A stretch of DNA of 64,000 bases, taken from assembly GCA_031269465.1 (NCBI GenBank), contig JAISZB010000138.1, positions 1 to 64,000 of the forward strand, given 5' to 3'. A program made the position numbers and the translations under genes. The stretch comes from Clostridiales bacterium (GTDB lineage: Bacteria > Bacillota > Clostridia > Lachnospirales > WQUN01). The notes beneath the pieces are model-generated. The model had not been told where the DNA came from. It did no database searches and saw nothing but the letters and a program-made list of their open reading frames with translations. Positions 15,804-25,963 of the stretch are shown here, one piece after another (positions within the stretch are counted from its first letter, which is position 1; the number at the start of each line of letters is the position of its first letter).

Positions 15804-18422
15804 ATGAAATGGCAGAGCGCATCGGTCGCTGATGCTTTGCGCCGGCTTGACACGGACGCGGCTAAAGGGCTTTCGGATGAGCAGGCGGAAAATCGCTTCT
15901 TGGAATTCGGGCCAAACCAGCTCAAGTCAAAGAAGAAGACGAATATACTTGTAAAATTCCTCCGGCAGTTCAACGACTTCATGATAATAATACTGCTCTT
16001 CGCGGCGGCAGCCTCGTTCGCCGTCTCCTTTATAAACAACGAGGGAGGCTATGCCGATCCAATCATCATTTTAGCGATAGTAATCCTCAACGCGGTCCTG
16101 GGCCTTGCGCAGGAAAGCCGCGCCGAGAAGTCGCTGGAAGCTCTGAAAAGCCTTTCAGCCCCCATGGCTCGGGTTATAAGAGGCGGGAGGGCAAGGCATC
16201 TGCCCGCAAAGGATCTCACGATAGGAGACATCATAGTCCTGGAATCCGGCGACAGCATACCCGCCGACGCCCGGCTTGTAAGCGCAGTGAACCTGAAAGT
16301 CGAGGAATCCGCGCTGACGGGCGAATCAGAGCCCGTATCGAAATATTCAAACATTCTGATCCCGGATGAAGCTCCCATCGGCGACTGCAAGAACATGGTC
16401 TTTTCCGGCGGCCTTGTAGCCTACGGAAGAGGCAGGGCTTCGGTTGTCGCCATAGGAATGGATACCGAGGTCGGAAAAATCGCGGGCATGCTCATGGAGC
16501 ATGAAGCTCCTGAAACCCCTCTCCAGAAAAAACTGGAGCAGACCGGAAAAACGCTCGGCTTGGCGGCGCTGGGAATCTGCGCTCTCATTTTCATCATGGG
16601 CCTTCTCAGGAACATCCAGCCATTTGAAATGTTCATGACCTCAGTCAGCCTGGCCGTAGCCGCAATACCGGAAGGTCTTCCGGCGATTGTCACCATCATG
16701 CTCGCTCTAGGCGTGCAGAGAATGGCCAGGGAGAACGCGATAATAAGAAAGCTCCCGGCTGTTGAAAGCCTGGGGGGCGCAACTGTCATATGCTCTGACA
16801 AAACGGGGACCCTGACCCAGAATCAGATGAGAGTCGTAGAAACATACGGAAATGCCATGAAGGAAATGATTCTATCATACGCCGTTCTATGCAATAACTC
16901 CATCGTCGAGCAGAACGGCGAGGTGATTGGGGATCCTACGGAAAACGCCTTGGTCTACGCCGCGCTTGACGCGGGGATTGATAAAAATGAGCTTGAGGCG
17001 CTCTGGAAGCGCGTCGGCGAGCTGCCGTTCGACTCCGAGAGGAAAATGATGAGCACCCTTCACAAAATCAAAGGAGAAGGCGCCGTATCCATAACCAAAG
17101 GCGCTCCCGACGTGATTCTAAAAAGGTGCGCTCATTACAGCGACAAAGGGGCCGCGCGCGCAATGGACGCGGAGAAGCTGCGGGAATTCGAGGCGGCGAA
17201 CGCAAAGATGGCCGGCAAGGCCCTGAGGGTGCTTGCTGTAGCATATGGCAAGCCCGATAAGTTCGGATGCGGCATCAGGGAAACAAACCTTGTGTTCGCA
17301 GGCTTGATAGGCATGATGGATCCTCCCAGGAAAGAGGCTTCGGAAGCTGTCGCCATTTGCAAGGAAGCAGGCATAATGCCCGTCATGATTACAGGCGATC
17401 ACATAGCGACGGCCCGGGCTGTCGCCAAGAAAATCGGGATTTTAACCATCGGGGATCAGTCCATGACCGGACAGGAAATCTCTGAAATGACAGAAAGGGA
17501 ATTCGAAGGCAGGATAAGCAAATGCACGGTTTTTGCCAGAGTATCTCCCGAGCACAAAGTGAAAATTGTCAAGGCTTTTCAAAAGATGGGCCATGTGGTG
17601 GCGATGACGGGCGACGGCGTCAATGACGCGCCCGCGCTAAAAGCCGCCGACATCGGATGCGCCATGGGCATAAACGGCACTGACGCCGCTAAAGAGGCGG
17701 CGGACATGGTGCTTACGGACGACAATTTCGCCACTATCGTAAAAGCGGTAAAAGAAGGGCGCGGCATCTTCGACAATATAAAAAAGGCGGTTCATTTCCT
17801 CCTCTCCAGCAACATAGGAGAGATTATAACGATATTTACTGCCATCTTCATGGGTTGGCAGACTCCGCTTCTGGCCATACACCTGCTCTGGGTCAACCTT
17901 GTCACCGACTCCCTCCCCGCTATAGCCTTAGGCATGGATCCGGCCGCGCTAGACATAATGAAGCGAAAGCCCAGGGCAAACAACGAAAGCCTTTTTTCCG
18001 GCGGGCTTTGGCAGAGGATTGCCTCGGAAGGCTTTATGATAGGGGCTCTCGCCCTTCTGGCTTTCGGCATAGGCGCCGTCTACTTCGACACGGACGGCTC
18101 AAACCGCATTGCCACCACCATGTGCTTCGCAACGCTCAGCATTTCCCAGCTCTTTCACGCGTTCAACATGAGAAGCGACGAGTCCATACTAAAGATTGAC
18201 CTACTTGGAAACCCCTACTTGATAGGTTCTTTGGCAATCGGCATCGCCATGCAGGCGTCCGTCATCAGCATTCCGGCGCTTTCGCTCATATTCAAAGTGA
18301 CCCCCCTCAACCGCCATCAGTGGTTCGCCGTATTCATGCTGAGCCTGATGCCCATAATCATAGTGGAGATTCAGAAATTTTTCAACAGCCTTTGGATTCG
18401 CAGGAAAAAAGCGTACGCCTAG
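15804..18422 (+). CDS. Calcium-translocating P-type ATPase
   Basis: An 872-residue P2-type cation pump, most like bacterial SERCA/PMCA-type Ca2+ ATPases. Visible features are the N-terminal cation ATPase domain, the actuator motif ALTGESEPV, the membrane ion-site motif [10 protein letters not shown], the phosphorylated D332 in [13 protein letters not shown], the nucleotide-domain KGAPD, and the hinge [12 protein letters not shown]. The C-terminal helices contain [17 protein letters not shown], with the N and D typical of the Ca2+ site. GGAG lies 11 nt before the ATG. It is monocistronic: a palindromic repeat follows directly. It should export Ca2+ from the cytoplasm; Mn2+ is an alternative substrate. 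Confidence 0.95.
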   Translation: MKWQSASVADALRRLDTDAAKGLSDEQAENRFLEFGPNQLKSKKKTNILVKFLRQFNDFMIIILLFAAAASFAVSFINNEGGYADPIIILAIVILNAVLGLAQESRAEKSLEALKSLSAPMARVIRGGRARHLPAKDLTIGDIIVLESGDSIPADARLVSAVNLKVEESALTGESEPVSKYSNILIPDEAPIGDCKNMVFSGGLVAYGRGRASVVAIGMDTEVGKIAGMLMEHEAPETPLQKKLEQTGKTLGLAALGICALIFIMGLLRNIQPFEMFMTSVSLAVAAIPEGLPAIVTIMLALGVQRMARENAIIRKLPAVESLGGATVICSDKTGTLTQNQMRVVETYGNAMKEMILSYAVLCNNSIVEQNGEVIGDPTENALVYAALDAGIDKNELEALWKRVGELPFDSERKMMSTLHKIKGEGAVSITKGAPDVILKRCAHYSDKGAARAMDAEKLREFEAANAKMAGKALRVLAVAYGKPDKFGCGIRETNLVFAGLIGMMDPPRKEASEAVAICKEAGIMPVMITGDHIATARAVAKKIGILTIGDQSMTGQEISEMTEREFEGRISKCTVFARVSPEHKVKIVKAFQKMGHVVAMTGDGVNDAPALKAADIGCAMGINGTDAAKEAADMVLTDDNFATIVKAVKEGRGIFDNIKKAVHFLLSSNIGEIITIFTAIFMGWQTPLLAIHLLWVNLVTDSLPAIALGMDPAALDIMKRKPRANNESLFSGGLWQRIASEGFMIGALALLAFGIGAVYFDTDGSNRIATTMCFATLSISQLFHAFNMRSDESILKIDLLGNPYLIGSLAIGIAMQASVISIPALSLIFKVTPLNRHQWFAVFMLSLMPIIIVEIQKFFNSLWIRRKKAYA

Positions 18423-18496
18423 TCTCTATGCTAATTTATATATGAAAGCTTCGATATTGCAGCTTAATACGCCGATTTGCATTGAAAGCTCCTATA

Positions 18497-18632
18497 TATA
18501 CTGCTTTTCATATAAAATTGCCTTTTTTGGAGCTTGATTATACAGCGAGTGCAAAATGCCGAATCTGCATTTCGCACCATTCAATGGATAATCAAGCTCC
18601 AAAAAGAGGAACATTTGATGAAAAGCGGTATA
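18497..18632 (+). repeat. Interspersed palindromic repeat, CTTTTCAT-end type
   Basis: One of the most complete copies. The ends are TATACTGCTTTTCAT and TTTGATGAAAAGCGGTATA. The left core is TTGGAGCTTGATTATACAGC and the right core AATGGATAATCAAGCTCC. A fragment with the other end type (ACTGCAAATCGG ... GCAAATCAGTATA) follows at about 18642-18698. Confidence 0.9.
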
Positions 18633-18696
18633 AATAGGTGCATTTGACTGCAAATCGGAGTATAATCAAGCTCCAATCAGAGCCTGCAAATCAGTA

Positions 18697-18742
18697 TAAA
18701 AGGCTGCGAACAAGCGATCGCGCCGCTTGCTCGCAGCCTTTC
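18697..18742 (-). terminator. Intrinsic terminator of the fructose-bisphosphate aldolase gene
   Basis: A 16-bp stem (AGGCTGCGA-CAAGCG / CGCTTG-TCGCAGCCT) is followed on the minus strand by TTTTATA, 13 bp past the stop codon. Confidence 0.88.
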
Positions 18743-18750
18743 CCATTATT

Positions 18751-19695
18751 CTACAGACTGTCCTTTGAACCGAGAACATCATTTATCTTAGCCTCTACAA
18801 GCCTTTGAATGGCCTCTCTCGCATCGCCCAGGTAGCCTCTCGGATCAAACGACGACGGCTTCTCTCCAAAATGCTTGCGAATAGCCGCCGTCATGGCCAA
18901 GCGTATGTCTGTATCCATATTGATTTTGCAGACTGCCATTGACGCAGCTTTTCTCAGCATCTCATTGGGGATTCCGCTCGCTCCGTCAATCTTCCCGCCG
19001 AACTCGTTGCAGGTCGCAACGCACTGCGCATCGACGCTCGAAGCTCCGTGAAGGACTATCGGATACTTGGCGAACCCGGCTTTTTCAAGCTTCTCCGTTA
19101 TATTTTCCAGCCTGTTGAAATCCAGCTTCGCTTCGCCCTTGAACTTGTACGCGCCGTGGCTTGTGCCTATGGCTATGGCAAGTGAGTCCACGCCCGTGCG
19201 CGAAACAAAGTCCACGGCTTGATCCGGATCTGTGTAGGTGGCGTTTGCCGAGTCCACATTCACCTCATCCTCGACGCCCGCAAGCTTGCCGAGCTCCGCT
19301 TCCACGACCACGCCTTTAGAGTGCGCGTATTCCACAACTTCCTTGGTTTTTAAGATATTGGTTTCATAGTCATAGTGCGAGCCGTCGAACATGACGGAAG
19401 TAAACCCATTTTCTATGCACAGCTTCGCCGTCTCGAAGTCCGGTCCGTGATCCAAATGCAGAGCGACATCTATTCCAGTCTCCTCGACAGCCGCCTCAAC
19501 CATTGCAAGGAGGTATTTCGGACCGGCATATTTCAAAGCGCTGCGGGAAACTTGCAGAATTACAGCGGAGTTGTTGGCCTTGGCGCCGCGAGTCACGGCT
19601 TGGATAATTTCCATGTTGTTGATGTTGAAGGCGCCTATCGCGTACTTGCCTTCAAACGCCTTGCGAAACATTTCCTTTGATGTAACTAAAGCCAT
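18751..19695 (-). CDS. fba: Class II fructose-1,6-bisphosphate aldolase
   Basis: A 314-residue zinc-dependent aldolase of glycolysis and gluconeogenesis. Motifs: GAFNINNMEIIQAVTRGA near the N terminus, HLDHGPDFE (catalytic Asp and zinc His), EAELGKLAGVEDEV, the phosphate-site region LAIAIGTSHGAYKF, LHGASSV and KINMDTDIRLA. The start is taken at 19695 (MALVTSKEMF), with AAGGGAGA upstream; an ATG two codons earlier is possible. It is a single gene with its own terminator. Confidence 0.96.
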   Translation of the reverse strand: MALVTSKEMFRKAFEGKYAIGAFNINNMEIIQAVTRGAKANNSAVILQVSRSALKYAGPKYLLAMVEAAVEETGIDVALHLDHGPDFETAKLCIENGFTSVMFDGSHYDYETNILKTKEVVEYAHSKGVVVEAELGKLAGVEDEVNVDSANATYTDPDQAVDFVSRTGVDSLAIAIGTSHGAYKFKGEAKLDFNRLENITEKLEKAGFAKYPIVLHGASSVDAQCVATCNEFGGKIDGASGIPNEMLRKAASMAVCKINMDTDIRLAMTAAIRKHFGEKPSSFDPRGYLGDAREAIQRLVEAKINDVLGSKDSL

Positions 19696-19936
19696 ATTCA
19701 TTCTCCCTTCGAATTCCTTGGAATGGATTTAGGCGTTTCAAGAACGCCGGCGCGCCAGATTATTCGCATGCCTTAATAGGATAATCCAAGCTCCATCTAG
19801 CCGCGCAGCGGCATAATTAATGCGGGAGGCTGCTCTTCTTATAGCGCCGCCCGGGCCTGTCCCAATCAGAAGCGCCAGAAAAAGCACTCGCAACTTTGCT
19901 GGCGCGCATTGGAAAGCGCCGACTTTGAGTCCTGGC

Positions 19937-20066
19937 CATACCGATGATTAATGTACCGATTTTGGGCTTGACTGTCCATAGAGCGGTGCGAAAGGCCGAT
20001 TCGGCATTTCTGCTCGCCGTATAATCAAGCTCCAAAATCTGGCTGCCGCATGCAAATCATAATATA
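19937..20066 (-). repeat. Interspersed palindromic repeat, TTTGCA-end type, diverged
   Basis: The core is GGGCTTGACTGTCCATAGAG ... GCCGTATAATCAAGCTCC, with right end CATGCAAATCATAATATA. The left end is poorly preserved. A further left-arm fragment (ATACTGATTTGCATATGAAA) follows from 20065. The rest of 19696-20410 shows no gene. Confidence 0.6.
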
Positions 20067-20410
20067 CTGATTTGCATATGAAATTTCCTATTAATAGATG
20101 CAAAGCTTCAGCGGATTATCCGGCCTCAAAATCGATGCCTTTACCTGCGCATCAGTATATCTTAGTATATTACATGAAAAGGGGCGTGTAAACGTAAATT
20201 TCAAAATTTTATTACGGTTATTTATTTAAGTCTAAAATTATGCTTATAATCCAAGTAAAATTATACTTTTGCATTCCCAGTTGGGAATAAAATCAGTCAG
20301 AGCAGGATGCCTTTTAAAAATGACGTCGTGTCGCTAGTAAAGCTTCAAAATCGGCGCTTTCACAAGCAGGAAAATACGCTGATTGGAGTCAAAGACAGCC
20401 AGGAAATTTC

Positions 20411-20548
20411 ATATGAGGATTTTCATCAAATGTTCCTTTTTTGCAGCTTGATTATCCATTGGGTGGTGCAAAATGCCGATTTCGTCATTTCGCACTTGCT
20501 GTTTAGCAAAGCGGCAAAAAAGGTAGTTTTCAATGAAAATCAGCATAT
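20411..20548 (-). repeat. Interspersed palindromic repeat, ATTTTCAT-end type
   Basis: The ends are ATATGAGGATTTTCATCAAA and TTCAATGAAAATCAGCATA. The core GATTATCCATTGGGTGGTGC ... TTTCGCACTTGCTG is inverted. Confidence 0.83.
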
Positions 20549-20550
20549 TT

Positions 20551-20576
20551 AAAGGCGCCGGCAATTCGCCGGCGCC
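20551..20576 (-). terminator. Probable terminator of the GrpE-like coiled-coil gene
   Basis: A perfect 9-bp stem, GGCGCCGGC/GCCGGCGCC, with an AATTC loop is followed on the minus strand by TTTAAATAT. It lies about 35 bp past the stop; the U tract is weak. Confidence 0.65.
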
Positions 20577-20609
20577 TTGCCTAGTCCCTAGGACGGATCA
20601 AACGCGTCC

Positions 20610-22841
20610 TTACCACGGCTCTATGGATACGCATGGTCTCTTTAAAAGCTTGTCCTTATAAACGAATCCATGCGCTTTTACGCCGGATACCCTGTATTTC
20701 ACGCCGTAGTCGTATTCTTCCTCCACCTCGTGCTCCTTGGGATCAAAGACCTCGCCTATCCTCGGAGCATACGAGAGCAGCCCCAGCCTTTTGACATTCT
20801 GCAAGAAGCGATTTTCAAACCGCGTGACTTTTTTATAAAATTCATCGCCGTTATATATATCCCTATGAAATTTTATGCTTTTTTGAAGGATGGAGAAGGA
20901 TACAAGCAGATCTTCGAATTCCCTCTGAGCCAGATTTGATTCCAGCTCAGCCATGCGATTCACTACGCTCTTCATCCTCAAATCGAGTCCATCCTGCTTT
21001 TGGTTTACTTCTCCAATTATGGCGCCGAGATCTTTCGCTAAATCCATCTGAGAGGGCTGCCCCGGATCCTGCGCGCTGGCTGGGAGGCTTGAAATCCTCG
21101 TCAAGACGTCCAGCATTTTTCCCGCCTCGATTTCAGCTTTCTCCAAAAAAGTGAATATCTCTGAAATCTTCTGCGCCTCTTTTTTCGCTCCTGTCACTGC
21201 GGAATTGATTATCCCGTCCCTTTCCTCTTCGGCCCTTCGCATAACTTCCTGCCTGGCATTGCGCAAACTTTCATATTCTTCCGCAAAGCTTGAGAGTATG
21301 GCGCCCATGGGGCCGCTGTCCATGCTGGCCTGGATGATCCGCTCAATTTCCTCCGCTTTTTCCCTGTAGCTGTAAGCTTCTTCCTTATACTTGGCAGCTT
21401 CCGACTCCATCCTTGATTTTTCAGCGTTGACCTTTTTTATCTCTTCCTTTGCCGCATCTATTTCAGCGCGTATGGCTTTAAGGGATATTTCAGCCTCCAG
21501 CCTGTCCTTCTCCAATCCGGCTTCAATTTCAGCCCTTTTGGCTTCATTCTGCTTCAGGCTCCGCTCATACTCAGCCTCAAGCTCTGCGGTTTTAGCCTCT
21601 ATCTCTTCCTGCAGGCCGCTCTTCTTGCCTTCAAGCCTTTGTATCTCAGCGCTCAGCTTTTGGATTTCTACAGTTTGCGCATCTATTTGAGCCTTTGAAT
21701 GATCGAGCTTTCCCAGTTCTTCATTTATCAGAAGCTTGATTTCACTCAGCCTGTCCTCCGAATTTTTCCTGGCAGTATCTATCATTGAGAAATTCGCCGT
21801 CGATTTTCCCAGGAGCTCATTCAGATCCCATAAATCCTTCCGGGTCTCTTCAAGCTTTGACTCATTGCTTCTGCACTCCGCCTGCAAGGATCTAAGCATG
21901 GACTTCTGCTCTTCAATTTCCCGCTCGAGGGCTTGCTTGTCATTCATCGAGAAATTCTTTTCAGGGTAGGATCCCATGCTGTCTGAAAACTTGAGGGAAT
22001 CCTGAAACGCCGGCTGAGAGAATTGGCTGCTTGACGGCGGCTGAGAGAATTGGCTGCTTGACGGCGGCTGAGGATATTGGCCGCTTGACGGCGGCTGAGG
22101 ATATTGGCCGCTTGACGGCGGCTGAGGATATTGGCCGCTTGACGGCGGCTGAGGGAATTGGCTGCTTGACGGCGGCTGAGGATATTGGCCGCTAGACGGC
22201 TGCGGGGGATATTGTCCGCTTGGCGGCTGAGCAGGATATTGGCCGCTTGAATTTTCGGAATACAAAGCCCTCTCAGAGAACTGTATGGACGGCTTTTCCG
22301 CGTACTTGGGCCTTTCAGGGAATTGGCCGGGGGATTTTTCGAGGTACTGAATCCTCTCAGGAAATGCCGCGGGCCTTTCCATAGGTATGGAAAGCTTTTT
22401 CTCAGGTGCGGCGCCTATGTCCTTAGGCTGATTCACCTTTGAGAACATGGGGGAAATCGCCCCGGAATTCCTGGCCTTGCGCCCTGCGCTGTCGTTTATG
22501 ATCGTCTCCAGATCGCTTCTGATATAGATGACATCCTCAGGCTTCACCGGAGCCCATGGATACCTGTACTGCTGAGCGTAGGCTTCAGGTTCGGGCCATT
22601 CGAAATTATCTATTCTAGCCATGCACATTTCAATGATTGATTTCGCGAAGTAACGGCACAATTCTTTTGATTTATAGATGGCATCCAGCAAAGTGCAAGA
22701 ATATAAGGAATCAAGCTCAACCTGCACTCTTCTCAGGATCTCAAGCGCATAAGTCTCCCCGGCATTGTTGTCTATGCTATAAACATAATAGTCGTATGCG
22801 CTTGCGTCAGCAGGCAACGCATATAGCTGGCTCAAAAGCAT
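20610..22841 (-). CDS. Long coiled-coil protein with proline-rich repeats and a C-terminal GrpE-like domain
   Basis: 743 residues. The N-terminal 125 residues are a helical region of unknown family. A low-complexity region contains about nine copies of a nine-residue repeat (QYPQPPSSG, residues about 196-275). A very long charged coiled coil spans about 295-600. The last 85 residues resemble the C-terminal beta-wing of the Hsp70 nucleotide exchange factor GrpE: GLLSYAPRIGEVFDPKEHE, with the FDP-H pattern, and VSGVKAHGFVYKDKLLKRPC ending in a hydrophobic strand. Classical GrpE proteins have about 190 residues, so this would be a large fusion. No dnaK or dnaJ is nearby. ATG at 22841 has a close GAGG; the TTG two codons on would be better spaced. 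Confidence 0.7.
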   Translation of the reverse strand: MLLSQLYALPADASAYDYYVYSIDNNAGETYALEILRRVQVELDSLYSCTLLDAIYKSKELCRYFAKSIIEMCMARIDNFEWPEPEAYAQQYRYPWAPVKPEDVIYIRSDLETIINDSAGRKARNSGAISPMFSKVNQPKDIGAAPEKKLSIPMERPAAFPERIQYLEKSPGQFPERPKYAEKPSIQFSERALYSENSSGQYPAQPPSGQYPPQPSSGQYPQPPSSSQFPQPPSSGQYPQPPSSGQYPQPPSSGQYPQPPSSSQFSQPPSSSQFSQPAFQDSLKFSDSMGSYPEKNFSMNDKQALEREIEEQKSMLRSLQAECRSNESKLEETRKDLWDLNELLGKSTANFSMIDTARKNSEDRLSEIKLLINEELGKLDHSKAQIDAQTVEIQKLSAEIQRLEGKKSGLQEEIEAKTAELEAEYERSLKQNEAKRAEIEAGLEKDRLEAEISLKAIRAEIDAAKEEIKKVNAEKSRMESEAAKYKEEAYSYREKAEEIERIIQASMDSGPMGAILSSFAEEYESLRNARQEVMRRAEEERDGIINSAVTGAKKEAQKISEIFTFLEKAEIEAGKMLDVLTRISSLPASAQDPGQPSQMDLAKDLGAIIGEVNQKQDGLDLRMKSVVNRMAELESNLAQREFEDLLVSFSILQKSIKFHRDIYNGDEFYKKVTRFENRFLQNVKRLGLLSYAPRIGEVFDPKEHEVEEEYDYGVKYRVSGVKAHGFVYKDKLLKRPCVSIEPW
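22012..22259. repeat. 27-bp in-frame tandem repeat (about nine units) coding a Pro/Gln/Ser-rich linker
   Basis: The unit TTGACGGCGGCTGAGGATAT and variants repeats every 27 bp. Some units are identical over their full length, which points to recent expansion by slippage or recombination. All copies keep the reading frame of the GrpE-like protein. Confidence 0.9.
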
Positions 22842-22933
22842 CACCTCATTTCATGGATTTTCCGATATGCGTCCTAGCATGATTTACGCCGCCGCGCATT
22901 CAAACGCTCCGTCCTTAACATCTTGCCCCCTGC

Positions 22934-23059
22934 TATACTGCTTTTCATATAAAACCGCCTTTTTTGGAGCTTGATTATACAGCGAGTGCGAAATGCATTT
23001 CGCACCTTTCAATGGATACTCAAGCTCCAAAAAAGAAACATTTGATGAAAAGCGGTATA
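22934..23059 (+). repeat. Interspersed palindromic repeat, CTTTTCAT-end type
   Basis: The ends are TATACTGCTTTTCAT and TTTGATGAAAAGCGGTATA. The centre is shortened to GTGCGAAATGCATTTCGCAC, itself a perfect palindrome. It lies in the gap upstream of the GrpE-like gene. The remainder of 22842-23422 holds no gene. Confidence 0.9.
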
Positions 23060-23422
23060 ACAGCAGCTGTATTTGACGGGCTTTGGCATAAAGAATACAG
23101 ACGCTTAAGAACCTTCGCTCTACTGACTGAAATAATGAGCTGCATTGACTGCAAATCGGCATTTATCTGCAAATCGATCGTATAGCCGCGTTTTTTCAAC
23201 TCCAACAAAAGCAACTTTAAAAAGCATCTATGCCAAATTTTATCATTTAATCGCGTTTTGCGCAAGATAAATTTGCTGAAGGCATTCACTGGCTTTAAGG
23301 AGGCTGTTTAGCATGAAACTACAATTTTCCCCACCTATCATGTTAACACTTTAAGAATTTTAAATCAATGTTTTTGTGCGTTTTTGCCTTTTGTCAACCA
23401 AATAGCGCTTAAAATCCAAATT

Positions 23423-23454
23423 AAAAGGCCTCGGCTAAAGTCGAGGCCTTTTTT
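23423..23454 (-). terminator. Intrinsic terminator of the duplicated-domain stalk protein gene
   Basis: The stem AAGGCCTCG/CGAGGCCTT has an 8-nt loop. It is flanked by an A run and a T run (usable in both directions) and abuts the stop codon. Confidence 0.88.
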
Positions 23455-25517
23455 CAACCTAAATTGACATTTATATAAACCGCTCTCTGCTCCGCATTCC
23501 ATTCCACGCTCGCTGCGAAGCTTTCCGCCACCGCCCTCACCGGAACTAACAGCCTGCCGGCCTCCGTCAATTGCGGAGGAGCATCCAGGGGGATATAGCG
23601 GCCGCCAATTGTCATTTCATTGACTCCAACAGTCATCTCCACTATCGCGCCCCCCTTCTCAACTTCCACGGTCTTGGCCTGGCTGTCCCAGTTGACGGTT
23701 GCGCCGAAGCTTTCAGATATTCCCCGGATCGGAACGAATATCCTGCCGTTATCATTTATAGGCGCCTGATCGAAGGCAACTTCATTGCCATTTAGGAATA
23801 TGCGTATTCTGACTCCCGGCTCGGCTTCATATGAATCCATAAATTCTCTGACCGCGCCCTGGGCAAAGGTTGTTCCAGACGCCTTGCTGTAGAGCGGAAG
23901 GGCGTCGCCCCGGAGGCTTGCCACCTTATAAGAGGATTTTTCATACTGGGCTTTGAAGCCGGCGTATTTTTGGACGTACTCGCTTCTTGGGATATCCTCT
24001 CCATTGTACTCGTATCTAGACAGTCCCGTTTCGGAATTCTCGTACCAGTTGAACACCCTGTCATCGCTTCCGAGAATTTCGTTGGGCCGGTAATAAGAGT
24101 CAATCATTTTGCTGAGATCTAGGTCTTTCCTGAAAAGGATTTTGTCAGATTCCACATGGGCGGGGCTTGTGTTATATGAGGTTGATATGTAAGTGAAGCT
24201 TCCGTCATTCACATTTTGGTATAGATTGAGGAATTCGGAGTATATGTCATAGGGATGCGAGATTGAAGAAAGATAGTTTAAATCCTCAACTTTCGGATGA
24301 GGATTTCCGGAATCCAGATAGAACAGCTTGGCCTTTTTCTCTATGATGGTGTAAGCCGCAACTGTGCCGCTCGCTCCGCCTATGTCGCCGTAAATGAACA
24401 GTTCGGGCGTCCCGTCGAAGTTTACGTCAGCCAGCTCCAATGCGGTGATTTCGATGTGAATCCCTTGAAAGTAAGAGTTTTCCAAGAGATCGTAGGCTCT
24501 GATGTCATTTATGGTATCATTTATCCTTTTTTCGTATATGCTTTTCCACTGAACGCCCGCTTCATAAGAAGCTGCGCCCGCAGGCCTGGGAGTGGGGGCG
24601 GCCGCGCTTGTGGGCGCCGCGCTGGGATTGCTGGGTTCCGGAATGTAGGAATTCAAGAAATCCAGAACCAGGCTGGAATCATCCAGCGTTTCATATCTCT
24701 CGCGGGAAGATAGCCTGTATAGGGGGCCGTATAGGCTTTGAAGGCTTGCCACTTCGTATGCGGATTTTTTGTAAGCAGACTTGAATTCTTCGTATTTTGC
24801 CAAATACTCGGTTTTCGTCAAGGCTTCGCCTGCTATTTCGTATTTGAACTCACCAGTATTAGAATCCTCGTACCAATGGAATAATCTGCCGTTCGTTATT
24901 GTCTGGTAATAGCTGCCTATGTTCCTGCTAAGATCCGTGGCCGGCCCAAATAGGATTTTGTCGGATTCCACGATAGATCCATTGCTGTTAAAGGAGGTTG
25001 AAACGTAAACTAGGCTTCCATCCTCAGGGTTCTGGTGCAAGTTGAGAAATTCACTATATATGTCTGCGGGATGAGGGATTGCAACTTCAGCAGCCGAATG
25101 CGGATTTCCCCAATTCAAGCTGAATAATTCGGCTGAACCGCCTATTATGGTGTAAGCTGCGACTGTGCTGGCAGCTCCGTCCGGATCGCCGTATATGAAG
25201 AGTTCAGGCGTTTTGTCAAAGTTGATGTCAGCCAGCTCCACTGCTTGAACTTCATGGTTCATGCCTTTATAAGCCGAATAGCCCGATGTTTCGTTTTCCT
25301 TAAGATACGCCACCTGATCGCTTATAACCTTAAGGTATATGCTTTTCCAATCATCGCTGGCCAAAACAAAGGTTGAGGCATGAAGCAAGAGCGTCGCCAA
25401 GGCAACTGCCAAGAATGCTCCCAGGATAGACTTAAAAATGATTAATGATTTCGGGAATGAAAAAGATTTTGGAAGCAAAAATGGTTTTGGGGGCAAATAT
25501 GATTTCAGTCCTTTCAT
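23454..25517 (-). CDS. Exported protein with two duplicated ~270-residue domains and C-terminal copper-amine-oxidase-N (stalk) domain
   Basis: 687 residues from the proposed ATG at 25517 (the frame is open to 25694). A hydrophobic segment (SILGAFLAVALATLLLHAS) acts as signal or anchor. Two homologous domains follow, each starting WKSIY and containing ELADINFDKTPELFIYGD or ELADVNFDGTPELFIYGD, an EF-hand/FG-GAP-like acidic loop that suggests Ca2+ binding. A proline/alanine linker separates them. The last 120 residues are a Cu_amine_oxidN1 (stalk) domain (INDNGRIFVPIRGISESFGA, TEAGRLLVPVRAVAESF). The start is chosen because AAAGGAGG (25563-25570) is joined to this ATG through a stable hairpin; the upstream ATG at 25694 lacks a ribosome site. 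Function unknown, probably at the cell surface. Confidence 0.8.
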   Translation of the reverse strand: MKGLKSYLPPKPFLLPKSFSFPKSLIIFKSILGAFLAVALATLLLHASTFVLASDDWKSIYLKVISDQVAYLKENETSGYSAYKGMNHEVQAVELADINFDKTPELFIYGDPDGAASTVAAYTIIGGSAELFSLNWGNPHSAAEVAIPHPADIYSEFLNLHQNPEDGSLVYVSTSFNSNGSIVESDKILFGPATDLSRNIGSYYQTITNGRLFHWYEDSNTGEFKYEIAGEALTKTEYLAKYEEFKSAYKKSAYEVASLQSLYGPLYRLSSRERYETLDDSSLVLDFLNSYIPEPSNPSAAPTSAAAPTPRPAGAASYEAGVQWKSIYEKRINDTINDIRAYDLLENSYFQGIHIEITALELADVNFDGTPELFIYGDIGGASGTVAAYTIIEKKAKLFYLDSGNPHPKVEDLNYLSSISHPYDIYSEFLNLYQNVNDGSFTYISTSYNTSPAHVESDKILFRKDLDLSKMIDSYYRPNEILGSDDRVFNWYENSETGLSRYEYNGEDIPRSEYVQKYAGFKAQYEKSSYKVASLRGDALPLYSKASGTTFAQGAVREFMDSYEAEPGVRIRIFLNGNEVAFDQAPINDNGRIFVPIRGISESFGATVNWDSQAKTVEVEKGGAIVEMTVGVNEMTIGGRYIPLDAPPQLTEAGRLLVPVRAVAESFAASVEWNAEQRAVYINVNLG

Positions 25518-25570
25518 GAAGGCTGCGGCAGGCCGTCTCCGCTGAGCCGGAGAAGCCTCCGCCCTCCTTT
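25518..25570 (-). promoter_or_regulatory. Ribosome binding site with hairpin in the SD-to-start spacer
   Basis: SD AAAGGAGG (25563-25570) is followed at once by a hairpin. GCGGAGGCU (25554-25562) pairs with GGCCU-G-CCGC (25525-25534, one bulged G). An inner stem UCUCCG/CGGAGA (25548-25553, 25536-25541) has loop GCUCAG. Seven nucleotides separate the hairpin from ATG 25517. Confidence 0.65.
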
Positions 25571-25963
25571 CCGTCAATCGACATTTTTCTTTTTTCAGCT
25601 TTTCCAGCGGCGCCTTGCCTTTTCTTTCAAGCATCACTCCCTCTGCAAGCGTTCGCCTTTGGAGTATAATAGATATATTGCATTCCGTTTTCATTATATC
25701 CCATTTAGTTTAACAGCAAAAGACTTAATTTGTAATTTTTAGGTATTATTTCTGTTTTATGGTTTGATTCGATAATCCCGCACTGCCGCTGTAAAGAAAT
25801 GGGAAAGGAGGCCGATATTCTCCTCATTCTTTTATGGGAAGCATAATCTTCACGGCCTCATTGGCATTGGAGCCCTTAAAAATTTCTTTCCACTCATTGC
25901 GAGTTTAGTACAAACATGATAAAATGGCTAAAGAAGAAAAACCGTCGAAGTAGGAGGGCATTT

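Noticed and set aside
22012-22259. Regular 27-bp repeats as a CRISPR array
   Set aside because: Units are contiguous without spacers and stay in frame within a coding sequence.
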